Assembly (NCBI GenBank): GCA_963803125.1 | Contig: CAWDLR010000002.1 | Coordinates: forward strand, 496,001-560,000 | Length of the DNA: 64,000 nt | Origin: G963675935 sp963803125 | GTDB lineage: Bacteria > Planctomycetota > Planctomycetia > Pirellulales > Thermoguttaceae | Direction of reading: 5' to 3' | Shown here: in pieces, positions 1 to 12,947 of the stretch | How the letters are laid out: each line of letters starts with the position of its first letter | Position numbering within the stretch: the first letter of the stretch is position 1 | Notes under the pieces: generated by a model | Database searches by the model: none | What the model saw: only the letters and a program-made list of their open reading frames with translations | Told to the model about the DNA's origin: nothing | Translations under genes and position numbers: made by a program

Positions 1-1353
<1,353 letters not shown>

Positions 1354-1436
1354 GGACGCCACCGCTCGTTCCCAGGCTCCGCGTGCGCACGCACCCCGCC
1401 GAACGATCTACGTCCGTTGTCTGGACCAAATCATGC

Positions 1437-1490
1437 CAACCGCGACCGCGGAGCGGTCGGCCAATGCGTTGCGACGCGGAGCGTCGTAAC
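1437..1490. repeat. Two small GC-rich palindromes between convergent genes
   Basis: Two adjacent hairpins are visible: one built on CCGCGACCGC/GCGGTCGG and one on GTTGCGACGC-GGA-GCGTCGTAAC. They sit in the 150-bp gap between the regulator gene and the convergent UVR-motif gene. They could act as a bidirectional terminator, but their style matches the palindromic repeats scattered through the window. Confidence 0.5.
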
Positions 1491-1503
1491 GAGAAGAAGC
1501 GGC

Positions 1504-2250
1504 TTACGGCATCTTCCGCTGCTGTCGGGCGATTTCGTCGCGGAGCCGGGCGGCGCGCTCGTACTCTTCGGCCGCCACGGCATCGGCGAGCTGCTCGGCC
1601 AACGTCTTGCCGACGCGATATTCCTTGCGCAGGGCCTCCTGCATCGCCGCCAGTTGCCCTACCAATTCGTCGCCGTCGAACTGCTCCTCCGCTCCGAATT
1701 TGGCGAACACCGCCTGCATCTGCCCGAGGCCGCGGTTGATCGTCTCGATGGCCTTCTCGGGGCCGTGCTGCTCCAGAGCCAGCATCGCCGCCGCCTGGAC
1801 GCGATGGAAGAGCACGAAAGGGCGGTATTGCTCGTGCGAAAGCGTCCATTGCGGGTTGGGGGAGTGCCTCGCCACGAAGTCCATCAATTTCAGCGTGTAG
1901 TCGGCGTCGGCGATCGCCCGGGCGAACTGCCGCAGCGCCAAGTAGCAAATGCGGCGGTGATAAAACTGGGCGAACTCGCGGTCGATCTCCATGCACTGCT
2001 CTTCGTTCAATGCAAACGCCTTCCCCTGCGCGCGGCCCAACTCCCGCAGCCAGTCGAGGCAGGTATCGACGCCGCCGGGATGCTCGCCGTCGGGCCGGCC
2101 GCTGGTCTCCATCTGCAGCAGGCCCATCTCGACCCGCATCTGGATCAACTCGCGTCCGTCGCCGCCGCGGATCAGCCGGGCGGCGATCACTCCCGGCTGG
2201 AAGGGCCATTGGCGCAGCACGAAGTCGATATCCTGGCGTTCGTCCCCCAT
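1504..2250 (-). CDS. UVR (UvrB/UvrC) motif protein
   Basis: A soluble protein of about 248 residues. The only recognised element is the C-terminal UVR motif (LAEQLADAVAAEEYERAARL, followed by RDEIARQ), a short helical hairpin used by UvrB, UvrC and ClpC-partner proteins for protein contacts. The rest is helical, rich in aromatic residues and resembles a TPR-like scaffold, but I recognise no catalytic motif. I chose ATG 2250 (MGDERQ) over ATG 2280 because the ten extra residues look non-coding. A GGAGG lies almost against this ATG, so the start is uncertain. It is convergent with the NtrC regulator gene and lies downstream of treT on the same strand, separated by a palindromic repeat. Function unknown. 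Confidence 0.8.
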   Translation of the reverse strand: MGDERQDIDFVLRQWPFQPGVIAARLIRGGDGRELIQMRVEMGLLQMETSGRPDGEHPGGVDTCLDWLRELGRAQGKAFALNEEQCMEIDREFAQFYHRRICYLALRQFARAIADADYTLKLMDFVARHSPNPQWTLSHEQYRPFVLFHRVQAAAMLALEQHGPEKAIETINRGLGQMQAVFAKFGAEEQFDGDELVGQLAAMQEALRKEYRVGKTLAEQLADAVAAEEYERAARLRDEIARQQRKMP

Positions 2251-2334
2251 GCCTCCATAATACCGCGCCGGCGGCGGCAAATATCAGGGCGCATTCGCGA
2301 GCCTGCCGGAAGAGATTAGGCAGTCGCCGCCGAT

Positions 2335-2409
2335 CCGTTTAGCCGCCGCGTCCACGCGGCGCGGCGACTGCGGGCGATTCTGCGCCGCGTGGACGCGGCG
2401 GCTAAACGG
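2335..2409. repeat. REPIN-like inverted pair of palindromes (CCGTTTAGCC ends)
   Basis: Two inverted copies of a unit starting CCGTTTAGCCGCCGCG, each with its own internal hairpin (GCCGCGTCCACGCGGC), flank about 19 bases. The same terminal sequence recurs in a diverged pair at 24091-24163 and as a half copy inside the kinase gene at 10911-10929. It lies in the gap between treT and the UVR-motif gene on the same strand. The arrangement is that of a REP doublet. Confidence 0.8.
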
Positions 2410-2455
2410 TCTTGCCATCTTGACCACAAAGAACCAATGCGCCCGCTCGCGACGT

Positions 2456-3685
2456 TTAGACCACGATGGTCTGCGGATCGGGGTGATCGAGGCAAAGCAG
2501 CATGGTGAGGTAATCGCGGAGGTTGCGGGTCAAGAGAAAGTGCTCGCGGACAAACTCGTGGCCAGTCTGGCCCATCCGCTGGCGTTTGTCGGGATATCGC
2601 AGCAGGTAGCGGATCCGATAGGCGGCGCCGGCGGGGGAATAGACCAAGAAGCCGGTCTGGTAGTCGTGCACCTGCAAGGTGATGCCGCCGCAGGCGCCGC
2701 CGATCACCGGCCTGCCCTTCCAGAGCGCCTCGGTCACCGTCAGCCCGAAGCCCTCGCGGAGCGATTTTTGCAGCACCACGGTCGCCGAGCGCTGCAAGGC
2801 GTTGATGGTACGGTGGGCGTCGGGCGGCAGCATCAGCACCTTTACCTTCTCGTCGCCGCCGGCCCGATCGAGCACGTCGCGGAGCACCTCGGCCCCCTCG
2901 GGATCGTCGTCGGCCGGTCCGCCGGCCAGCGCCAACTGCAAGCCCGGATAATAGGGCTCGATCAGCCGAAACGCCTCGATCACGCCCAGCGGGTCCTTGA
3001 AGCGGTCGAAACGCGAGACCTGCACCAACAGCAGCCGTTCGGGATCGATGCCCAAACCCGCGAGCGTCTCCAGCCGTTCCGCCTCGGGGATCGCGCAGTT
3101 CTTGTCGGAGAGCGGATCGATCGAAGGCGGGATAATAAACATCGGGCAGGGCAGCGGCCGGGCGAAGGCCGGCATCGAGAAGATCGCCGCGGCGTAATGG
3201 GGGATCGCCGCTTCCAGGTGCTTCCAGATGCTGCGGTTGGGACGCGAGGCGTCGATGTGGCAGCGCCACACCCAGCGTTTCACCTGCCCCGGCGGCGTAA
3301 ACTGCGGCAGGTAGATCGGCTGCGGGTCGTGTACAAAGACGATGTCGGCCTCCAGGTTCAGCCGCTGGGCATTCTCGCGATTGACCTCGTAGTGCAGGTC
3401 GAAATCGCTCTTGCGCAGCGTGACCGGCAGGCCTTGCAGGCCGTTGTGGAAGGCCTTGGTGACACGGTAGAAGTCGGGCGGCCCGTTGATGACTTCCCAT
3501 CGCGCTTGCAGGCCCAACTCCTGCATCAGCGGCACCATCCAGCCGAGGATTTCCGCCACGCCGCCGCCGCTGCGGGTCGAGTTGACATGCACGATCCGCT
3601 TGCCCGCCAGGTGGCCCGCCAGCCGGCGGAGGCGTTCCACCTCGTAGTGGCCGACAGCCTCTTCGTACCGGTCCAACAGCCTCAT
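2456..3685 (-). CDS. treT: Trehalose synthase TreT-like glycosyltransferase (GT4)
   Basis: A 409-residue retaining GT-B glycosyltransferase. Known TreT enzymes form trehalose from an NDP-glucose donor and glucose in the cytoplasm. Visible elements are the N-terminal glycine-rich acceptor loop STRSGGGVAEIL (36-47), the family HDPQP element (119-123), the donor phosphate site VQVSRFDRFKDP (221-232, Arg225 and Lys230) and the EX7E element LREGFGLTVTEAL (Glu311 and Glu319). The length is typical of the family. The start ATG overlaps the stop of the upstream DUF5752 gene by four bases, so the two are translationally coupled. Next to the divergent treZ-treY pair, it gives the cell a second trehalose route. 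Confidence 0.9.
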   Translation of the reverse strand: MRLLDRYEEAVGHYEVERLRRLAGHLAGKRIVHVNSTRSGGGVAEILGWMVPLMQELGLQARWEVINGPPDFYRVTKAFHNGLQGLPVTLRKSDFDLHYEVNRENAQRLNLEADIVFVHDPQPIYLPQFTPPGQVKRWVWRCHIDASRPNRSIWKHLEAAIPHYAAAIFSMPAFARPLPCPMFIIPPSIDPLSDKNCAIPEAERLETLAGLGIDPERLLLVQVSRFDRFKDPLGVIEAFRLIEPYYPGLQLALAGGPADDDPEGAEVLRDVLDRAGGDEKVKVLMLPPDAHRTINALQRSATVVLQKSLREGFGLTVTEALWKGRPVIGGACGGITLQVHDYQTGFLVYSPAGAAYRIRYLLRYPDKRQRMGQTGHEFVREHFLLTRNLRDYLTMLLCLDHPDPQTIVV

Positions 3686-4362
3686 GGGGCGGTCCTCGCG
3701 ATGGGCGGCGCTTCGGCGGCGTAATGCCGAAAAGTGTCCAAGAGCGTCTGCCGCAGTTGGCTCAAATTCAGCGAATAGAAGTCGATCGCCCGCAACATCA
3801 CAACCAGCGACGTTTCGGCGCCGGCCTGTTCCAGCCAGGTGGAAAAATCGTCCGATTGCCCGCCGGTGCGCCGCCGGGCGTCGTGAACGTGGTAAAAGAG
3901 CGAACGCCGCGACATGCGTTCGATGGCGTCGGCCAAGGCGGCGGGCGTGGCGATCCGCTCGCCGGTGTCGTAGGCGATCAGACGCGATTCGATCAAATGA
4001 AGCTCCAAGCCGGGATGGCACCAGGGGACGCGCTCCAGACCCCACAAGCGGTCTTCGATCACGTTGACCAGGGCCATGCGCAACGCCCCCGCGGCGAGGA
4101 GCCGATACGGATCGATCAGCGCCAACGCCTCGCCGAGGACATTGTCCCGCAGGACCGTCCAGCACCAGCGTGCCAGGTCGTTGGGGAATTCGTACAACTC
4201 GAAATGATCCTCCAAGACGCAGCGCATCATGTGATGCTCGAGGACTGCGTCCGGTACGCTACGGATCGCCTCCAATAACTCGCGGAGGTTCGAGCAGACC
4301 CGTCCGGTGGCTTGGCGCACCAGGCTGCAATCCATCACGCAGAAGGACTCGGGTGTGTACAT
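3682..4362 (-). CDS. DUF5752 family protein
   Basis: A protein of 226 residues starting MYTPESFCVMDCS. It matches from memory the DUF5752 family, small helical proteins encoded beside trehalose-synthase-type glycosyltransferases. No catalytic motif is recognised. It is rich in helices and conserved aromatics and has no signal peptide. The frame is open upstream into treZ territory as far as 5562, but that extension is an antisense shadow of treZ. The ATG at 4362 leaves a 90-bp divergent promoter region to treZ. Its stop overlaps the treT start in an ATGA arrangement, so an accessory or regulatory role toward TreT is a reasonable inference. Confidence 0.75.
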   Translation of the reverse strand: MYTPESFCVMDCSLVRQATGRVCSNLRELLEAIRSVPDAVLEHHMMRCVLEDHFELYEFPNDLARWCWTVLRDNVLGEALALIDPYRLLAAGALRMALVNVIEDRLWGLERVPWCHPGLELHLIESRLIAYDTGERIATPAALADAIERMSRRSLFYHVHDARRRTGGQSDDFSTWLEQAGAETSLVVMLRAIDFYSLNLSQLRQTLLDTFRHYAAEAPPIARTAP

Positions 4363-4452
4363 CCCCGGCGATTCCAAATTGCCTTCTCTTGCTCGTAGTG
4401 TCGCCGCGGAGATAATTGTATGGGCACGCGTCAATAGGCCGAGGGCCGCGAC

Positions 4453-6752
4453 ATGCAGGGGGACGCAATCCATCTTCCGCAAGGGGCTTTGCGGCAATCC
4501 GATGGGAGTGTCGTCTGGCGGATCTGGGCGCCCTCGTCGGCCAAGGCATGGCTGGTCACTTCGCCCGCGGAAAAGCGGCGGGAAATCGCGATGACCGCCC
4601 AGCCCGGCGGCTATTTCGTGCACCGCGAGCCGCAGGCCGCCGAAGGGATGCGATATCTCTATCGCCTGGCCGACGGTGGGGAGTATCCCGACCCGGCCTC
4701 GCGCTGGCAGCCCGAGGGCGTGCATCGGCCTTCGGCACTGTTCTCTCCGCAGTCGTACGCCTGGTCGGATGCCGCGTGGCGGGGAGTGGCCCGCGAAGAT
4801 CTCGTGATTTACGAATTGCACGTCGGCACGTTTACGCCGGAAGGGACATTCGATGCCGCCGTGCCGCGATTGCCCGCACTGGCGGAGTTGGGCATTACGG
4901 CGATCGAGCTGATGCCGATCGCCCAATTCCCCGGCGAGCGCGGCTGGGGTTACGACGGCGTCTATCCTTGCGCCGCCCAGAACAGTTACGGCGGGCCGCG
5001 GGGGCTGCAACGGCTGGTCGATGCCGCCCATCAGCACGGCCTGGCGGTGATTCTCGACGTGGTCTACAACCATCTTGGCCCCGAGGGAAACTACTTCGAG
5101 CGCTTCGGGCCGTATTTCACGCCGCACTACCACACCCCCTGGGGCAAGGCCATCAATTACGACGGACCCGACAGCGACGCCGTGCGGCAGTTCTTCATCG
5201 ACAATGCCTGCGGTTGGGTCCGCGATTTTCATCTCGACGGGCTGCGGCTCGACGCCGTGCAGACGATCTACGACTTCAGCCCGCGGCACATCCTGGCCGA
5301 CATCCAGGCCGCCGTGCAAGCGGAGGTCGCCCGCGGGGACTGTCCCGATTTTTGCGGCAGCGGGGACTGTCCCGATTTTCGCGGCAGCGAAAATGGGACT
5401 GTCCCCCTTGGCGGCACGACGCGCCCCGTCTACGTGATCGCCGAAACCGATCAGAACGACGTTCGGCTGGTCGCTCCGCCGGAACGGGGCGGCTACGGAT
5501 TGGACGGCGTTTGGAGCGATGATTTTCACCACAGCGTTCACGCGCTGTTGACCGGCGAGCACGACGGGTATTACGCGGATTTCAGATCGCCGCGGCAGGT
5601 GGCCAAAGCCCTAAGCGACGTCTTTGTTTACGATGGTTGCTACAGCCCCTATCGCCGCCGCCGCCACGGCACGCGCGCGGAGGACATCGAGCGGACGCGG
5701 TTTGTCGTCTGCGTGCAGAACCACGATCAGATCGGCAACCGCGCCCTGGGCGAGCGGCTGATTTCGCTGGTGCCGCCTGCCGCGCAGCGACTGGCGACTG
5801 CTCTGCTCCTGCTTTCGCCCTGCGTGCCGCTGCTTTTTATGGGGGAAGAATACGGCGAACGCAACCCGTTTGCGTTCTTCTCGTCGTTCGACGATCCCGC
5901 GCTGATCGAAGCGGTGAGACGGGGGCGGCGAGAAGAGTTCGCTGCGCTCATGTTCCGTTGGGGAGTGGATATTCCCGATCCGCACAGCCCGGAGACGTTC
6001 AACGCCGCCAAGCTAGCCTGGTCATGGCCGGCAGGCTCGCCGCAGGCGCAACTTCGACGGCTGTATCAGGACTTGTTGGCCGCGCGGCGGCGCTGGCCGG
6101 CGCTGCGCGATCGCCGGCAGACGGCAGCCCGGATGCTCAACGTGTCGGGCGCGGAGCAAGGCGATTTGCCTGTGCTGCTGCTCCGCCGCGGCGGCGAGCA
6201 GAGCGTGTTGGCCGTGGCAAATCTCACGGCGAGCCCCATACCGCTGGCCGCGGTGGCACTCGTCGAAACGCGAGCGGCGCAAAGGAGCGATTCTCCATGC
6301 GAAGAAACGCCCCCCGATTGCAATCGCGGGGCGTTGAAGAGCGGCGTGAGCGCCTGCGACACCCTGGTCTTGCTGAGCACCGAAGACGCCAGATACGGCG
6401 GCGATCGCGCCGGTCTTCCCCCTCCCGTCGAGAGCGGGGCCGGGCATAGGGGGTCAGGGGGCAGGGGGCAGGGGGCAGAAATCGAAAATCTCACATCTGC
6501 AAATCTCGAATCTCCAAATCTCGAATCTGCAAATCTCACATCTCCAAATCTCGAATCTCCAAATCTCGAATCTGCAAATCTCAAATCTGCAAATCTCACA
6601 TCTGCAAATCTCAAATCTCAAAATCCCCAAATCTCCAAATCCCCAAATCCCCAAATCCCGAAATCCCCAAATCCTCCCGGCCCTTCCCCAAAGGGAGAGG
6701 CGACGTTGTTGCCCTATGAATTGCTGATCTTCGGCAGCGGTGGAGAAGAGCC

Positions 6753-6756
<4 letters not shown>
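4453..6756 (+). CDS. treZ: Malto-oligosyltrehalose trehalohydrolase TreZ with inserted repeats
   Basis: A GH13 enzyme that releases trehalose from maltooligosyl-trehalose made by TreY. An N-terminal E-set domain (about 1-105) precedes the barrel. The four GH13 regions are DVVYNH (about 202), the nucleophile in GLRLDAVQ (about 267), the acid/base in VIAETDQND (about 331) and QNHDQIGNR (about 425). At 767 residues it is much longer than usual (about 580-620). The excess comes from three repeat-derived stretches: a double 45-nt palindrome at 5335-5405 just before the acid/base strand, a palindrome at 6300-6335 and a low-complexity array at 6445-6685 near the C-terminus. All are read through in frame. 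The stop overlaps the treY start (ATGA). Confidence 0.93.
5335..5405. repeat. GGGGACTGTCCC palindromic element, one-and-a-half copies, inside treZ
   Basis: Two left arms (GGGGACTGTCCCGATTTT) precede one right arm (GCGAAAATGGGACTGTCCCC), so a 45-nt imperfect palindrome carries a duplicated left half. Translated in frame it yields GDCPDFCGSGDCPDFRGSEN. Single copies occur at 9890-9934 (the treY 3' end) and 54905-54949 (intergenic). Confidence 0.85.
6300..6335. repeat. Palindrome GAAACGCCCCCC-ATTGCAAT inside treZ
   Basis: The hairpin CGCCCCCCGATTGCAATCGCGGGGCG is preceded by GAAA and read through in frame. A closely related element lies at the first frame break of smc (45566-45595) and a looser relative in treY (7929-7960). 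Confidence 0.7.
6445..6685. repeat. Mixed tandem array (7-, 15- and 8-bp periods) inside treZ
   Basis: The array starts with GGGGCAG heptamers, continues as a 15-bp unit (GCAAATCTCGAATCT, in effect 8+7) and ends with CCCCAAAT octamers and a CTTCCCC-AAA-GGGAGAG palindrome. The 15-bp period keeps the frame and produces a run of NLES/NLTS peptides. The same octamer family occurs in the CinA-NMNAT gene and in folC. Confidence 0.85.
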
Positions 6757-9947
<3,191 letters not shown>

Positions 9948-9976
9948 CGAACTTCCGGCCGCCCCGCGCCGTCTGT

Positions 9977-9982
9977 TATAAT
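9977..9982 (+). promoter_or_regulatory. Possible -10 box upstream of the kinase chimera
   Basis: TATAAT preceded by TGT, about 90 bases before the kinase ATG, in the gap after treY. I see no convincing -35 hexamer at the right distance, so this is only a candidate. Confidence 0.3.
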
Positions 9983-10070
9983 CCCAATGGGCGGTTCTTG
10001 GGCCGTCAGGGCGGTATCCATGTAACTTTTTTCGCGGTTTGCTTCTGTAACAGTTGAAGGGAGACCGCCA

Positions 10071-12947
10071 ATGAGCGAAGCGAACCGCTGTGGCGAGTGT
10101 GGGGCGGAACTGACGACCGACGCCCCGCTGGGGCTTTGCCCCGGCTGCCTGATGAAGCGCGGACTGGAGACGAACACGTTCGCCAGCGGTGGTGCGACCG
10201 CGGGGCCATCCGATTGCCCGCCCCCCACCCCGGCCGAGTTGGCGGCCGATTTCCCCGATCTGGAGATTCTGGAACTGATCGGCCGCGGCGGCATGGGCAT
10301 GGTCTACAAGGCCCGGCAGAAGCGGCTCGACCGGCTGGTGGCCCTGAAAATCCTCTCGCCCCAGATCGGCCGCGACCCCGCCTTCGCCGAACGTTTTAAC
10401 CGCGAGGCCCGGGCGCTGGCCATGCTCAGCCATCCGCACATCGTCGCCGTACACGACTTCGGGTCAACCGCGGCAAGGGGAGAGAGGAGAGAGGAGAGGG
10501 GAGAGGGAGAACCGCGTGCGGCTTCCCAAGAGCCGCTTGCGGTTTCGCAAGAATCCTGCTCCCCTTTCCCTCCGGGAGAGGGCAAGGGTGAGGGCCCTCG
10601 CTCGCCCGAGGGCGGCCTCTACTACTTCATCATGGAGTACGTCGACGGCGTCAACCTGCGGCGGCTCCTCGACACGCAGAAACTCTCGCCCGAGCAAGCT
10701 TTGGCCATCGTGCCGCAAATCTGCGACGCCCTGCAATACGCCCACGAGCATGGTGTCGTCCACCGCGACATCAAGCCGGAGAACATCCTGCTGGACAAGA
10801 ACGGCCAGGTGAAGATCGCCGATTTCGGTTTGGCGAAACTGATGAGGAAGGAGGGGAGAGGAGAGGGGAGAGAGGAGAGGGGAGAGGACTCCGAGTCTGA
10901 CCGTTTAGCCGCCGCGTCCACGCGGCGCCCAAGTGCGGACGAACCTGGCCGTCCCGCCACTTTGACCGCCGTCGGCCAGGTGATGGGCACGCCGCACTAC
11001 ATGGCCCCCGAGCAGATCGAACATCCACAGCAGGTCGATCATCGGGCGGACATCTATTCATTGGGCGTGGTCTTCTATCAGATGCTCACCGGTGAACTGC
11101 CGATTGGCCGCTTCGCCCCGCCGTCGAAGAAGGTGCAGATCGACGTGCGGCTCGACGACGTCGTGCTGCGGGCATTGGAAAAGGAGCCGAACCTCCGCTA
11201 TCAGCAAGCCAGCCAGATCAAGACGGAAGTCGAGACGATCGTGGCTAGCCCGGCGGTCGACGCCAAACCGTCCCAGGATCGGTGGCGATCGTTGCGATCC
11301 CGCTTTTGGCCGCCGCTGGTCGTCCGCCGCAACGGCCAACGGGTCGTCAATTGGCCCGCGCTGGCGATGCGGAGTGCGAGAGGGCTGTTCGCCGTTGTAA
11401 TTGCGGGCATATTTATGGCGGTCGTCGTCGAGTTGGCGAATCAGGCGCCGGGTGTGCAGGTGCGTCCTTTCATTGCGGTTTTGCCGCCCCTGATTGGATT
11501 CGTTGCGATCTGCTTCGTGATGGCGATCCGGATCCTGCGCGGATTCGCCATGCCGTTGGACCAACTCCCGGAGTACGACGGAGGGGCTCATCGCCCGACT
11601 TCCACGATTTCGACCCCGCCGCCCGCTGCGAATGACGACGCCATCGAACAGGCACGCCGACAGGTGCAAGGCCCTGCCATCGGCCTGCGAGTTGTGGGCA
11701 TTCTCAGTTTGATCGTGCCGATCCTTTGGTTGTTGTCGGACCTTTACGTCGCCGGCGGTCTCGCGCCGCCGACCTTCCGCTCGGCTCAATCGGGGCCGTT
11801 GGCTAATATACAGTTTGCCATCGTCCACGTACTGGTGATTTCCCTCTTGAGCGGTCTCGTGATTTTCGCAGCGACGAAGATGATGCGGCTGCGGGCGTAC
11901 GGCCTGGCCGTCGTTGCGAGCATGTTGGCCATGATTTCGCCACTGTGCCTGATCGGCCTGCCCATCGGCATTTGGGCACTGGTCGTGCTAAGCCAGCGCG
12001 ACGTGCGAGAGGCGTTCCGGCGGAAGAGATTCGCCGAACCGGTCGTTCACGGCGCAGCGGGGACGCCCGGCGAGTCGCAAAAACCGCCAGCCGCGCCGCT
12101 GGGCATCGTCGCCCTGGCGCTGGCCCTGGCCGGACCGCTCCTTGGTCTGGCCCTGGCTGGAGCGAACGTCGCGTTGGCAATGGTTGCCTCGCTGGGCGTC
12201 GAAGCGGCCGCCTTGATCCTCGGCATCGTCGCCTGGAGGTCGGCCGCCGGCAAAATCGCCGTCGCCCTGGTCGTGCTGCTGCCGCTGCTCGGCTACGCGC
12301 TGTTCGTGGTACAGCGGCCGGCGTCGCGGACCCTGCTCCCGACCATTGCCGTCGAGGCGACCTATCCCGGCGCTTCGGCCGAGGTGGTCAGCGACACGGT
12401 GGCCGCCCCCATCGAACAGCAAATCAATGGCGTGGAAGGCATGGCGCATATATGGTCTCGTTCGAGCAGCAACGGGACGTACCTCCTGCAAATTACGTTT
12501 AGCCCCAGCGTCGATCTAGACGTGGTCCGCGTGCTGGTACAGAGCCGTGTGAACCTCGCTACGCCGATGTTGCCCGATGCGGTCAGGGGCTCCGGCATCA
12601 AGGTCAGCAAGGAGCCAGGCTGGGAGATTGCGACACGCGCGCCGGGCAGCCCCGCTATTGACTACGGCGTCTGTGGCGACGAACCAGACAAAGTCAGGGA
12701 ACTGGCCAAAGAGTTCGGCGAGCGCCTTCGCGCGAGCAAGAAGTTGACGAACCTGCGCATATTCTGGCGTCCTCGACCGCTACGACATGTATCCGATGGT
12801 GGAAATCACCGCCGATCCCGCCGCGGGGGTGAGTATCGCCGAAGCCCGCGACGTTTGCAGGGAGGCGCTGATCGAGGCCCGCGAGGCTCTCCATTTGCCC
12901 CAGTCCTACCGAATCGCCTGGCTCGACATGCCGCGCCCGGGCGATGA
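10071..12947 (+). CDS. Ser/Thr protein kinase fused to membrane segments and an RND porter-like domain (part 1, frame break near 12765)
   Basis: Starts after an AAGGGAG ribosome site. A zinc ribbon (CGEC...CPGC, residues about 5-27) is followed by an Hanks-type kinase: GRGGMGMVYKA (about 71), VALK, HRDIKPEN (about 231), DFG (about 252) and APE. At least six hydrophobic segments follow (about residues 435-750). The next stretch (about 755-900), beginning IAVEATYPGASAEVVSDTV and with PIEQQINGVEG, closely resembles the AcrB/HAE1 porter domain. Two repeat-derived insertions sit in the kinase: 10478-10620 before the hinge (FIMEYVDG) and 10845-10950 between DFG and APE, in the activation segment. 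The family sequence moves to another frame near 12765, and the rest of this ORF is meaningless. One extra base explains the shift. Confidence 0.85.
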   Translation: MSEANRCGECGAELTTDAPLGLCPGCLMKRGLETNTFASGGATAGPSDCPPPTPAELAADFPDLEILELIGRGGMGMVYKARQKRLDRLVALKILSPQIGRDPAFAERFNREARALAMLSHPHIVAVHDFGSTAARGERREERGEGEPRAASQEPLAVSQESCSPFPPGEGKGEGPRSPEGGLYYFIMEYVDGVNLRRLLDTQKLSPEQALAIVPQICDALQYAHEHGVVHRDIKPENILLDKNGQVKIADFGLAKLMRKEGRGEGREERGEDSESDRLAAASTRRPSADEPGRPATLTAVGQVMGTPHYMAPEQIEHPQQVDHRADIYSLGVVFYQMLTGELPIGRFAPPSKKVQIDVRLDDVVLRALEKEPNLRYQQASQIKTEVETIVASPAVDAKPSQDRWRSLRSRFWPPLVVRRNGQRVVNWPALAMRSARGLFAVVIAGIFMAVVVELANQAPGVQVRPFIAVLPPLIGFVAICFVMAIRILRGFAMPLDQLPEYDGGAHRPTSTISTPPPAANDDAIEQARRQVQGPAIGLRVVGILSLIVPILWLLSDLYVAGGLAPPTFRSAQSGPLANIQFAIVHVLVISLLSGLVIFAATKMMRLRAYGLAVVASMLAMISPLCLIGLPIGIWALVVLSQRDVREAFRRKRFAEPVVHGAAGTPGESQKPPAAPLGIVALALALAGPLLGLALAGANVALAMVASLGVEAAALILGIVAWRSAAGKIAVALVVLLPLLGYALFVVQRPASRTLLPTIAVEATYPGASAEVVSDTVAAPIEQQINGVEGMAHIWSRSSSNGTYLLQITFSPSVDLDVVRVLVQSRVNLATPMLPDAVRGSGIKVSKEPGWEIATRAPGSPAIDYGVCGDEPDKVRELAKEFGERLRASKKLTNLRIFWRPRPLRHVSDGGNHRRSRRGGEYRRSPRRLQGGADRGPRGSPFAPVLPNRLARHAAPGR
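10478..10620. repeat. Composite repeat insertion in the kinase N-lobe
   Basis: A GGAGAGA-type heptamer run is followed by a CGCTTGCGGTTTCGCAAG palindrome and a CCCTTTCCCTCC-GGGAGAGGG palindrome. The three repeat types lie back to back and are translated as about 48 extra residues between the VHDFG strand and the hinge. Confidence 0.75.
10845..10935. repeat. Heptamer run plus CCGTTTAGCC half-REPIN in the kinase activation segment
   Basis: GGAGAGG-type heptamers (10850-10889) are followed by half of the palindromic element found at 2335-2409. The translated insert lies after DFGLAKLM and before the APE motif. Confidence 0.75.

Noticed and set aside
4363..5562. Extension of the DUF5752 frame upstream across treZ
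   Set aside because: The extension is antisense to treZ catalytic motifs and has no family match. The natural start is ATG 4362.
6480..6640. Run of ANLES/PNLES units in TreZ resembling a pentapeptide-repeat domain
   Set aside because: The DNA is a near-perfect microsatellite that continues into non-matching octamers, and the same DNA family appears in unrelated genes. It is a repeat insertion, not a folded pentapeptide helix.
12340..12780. A complete RND efflux pump
   Set aside because: Only porter-like pieces are present. The membrane bundle and funnel domain are missing, and the N-terminus is a kinase.
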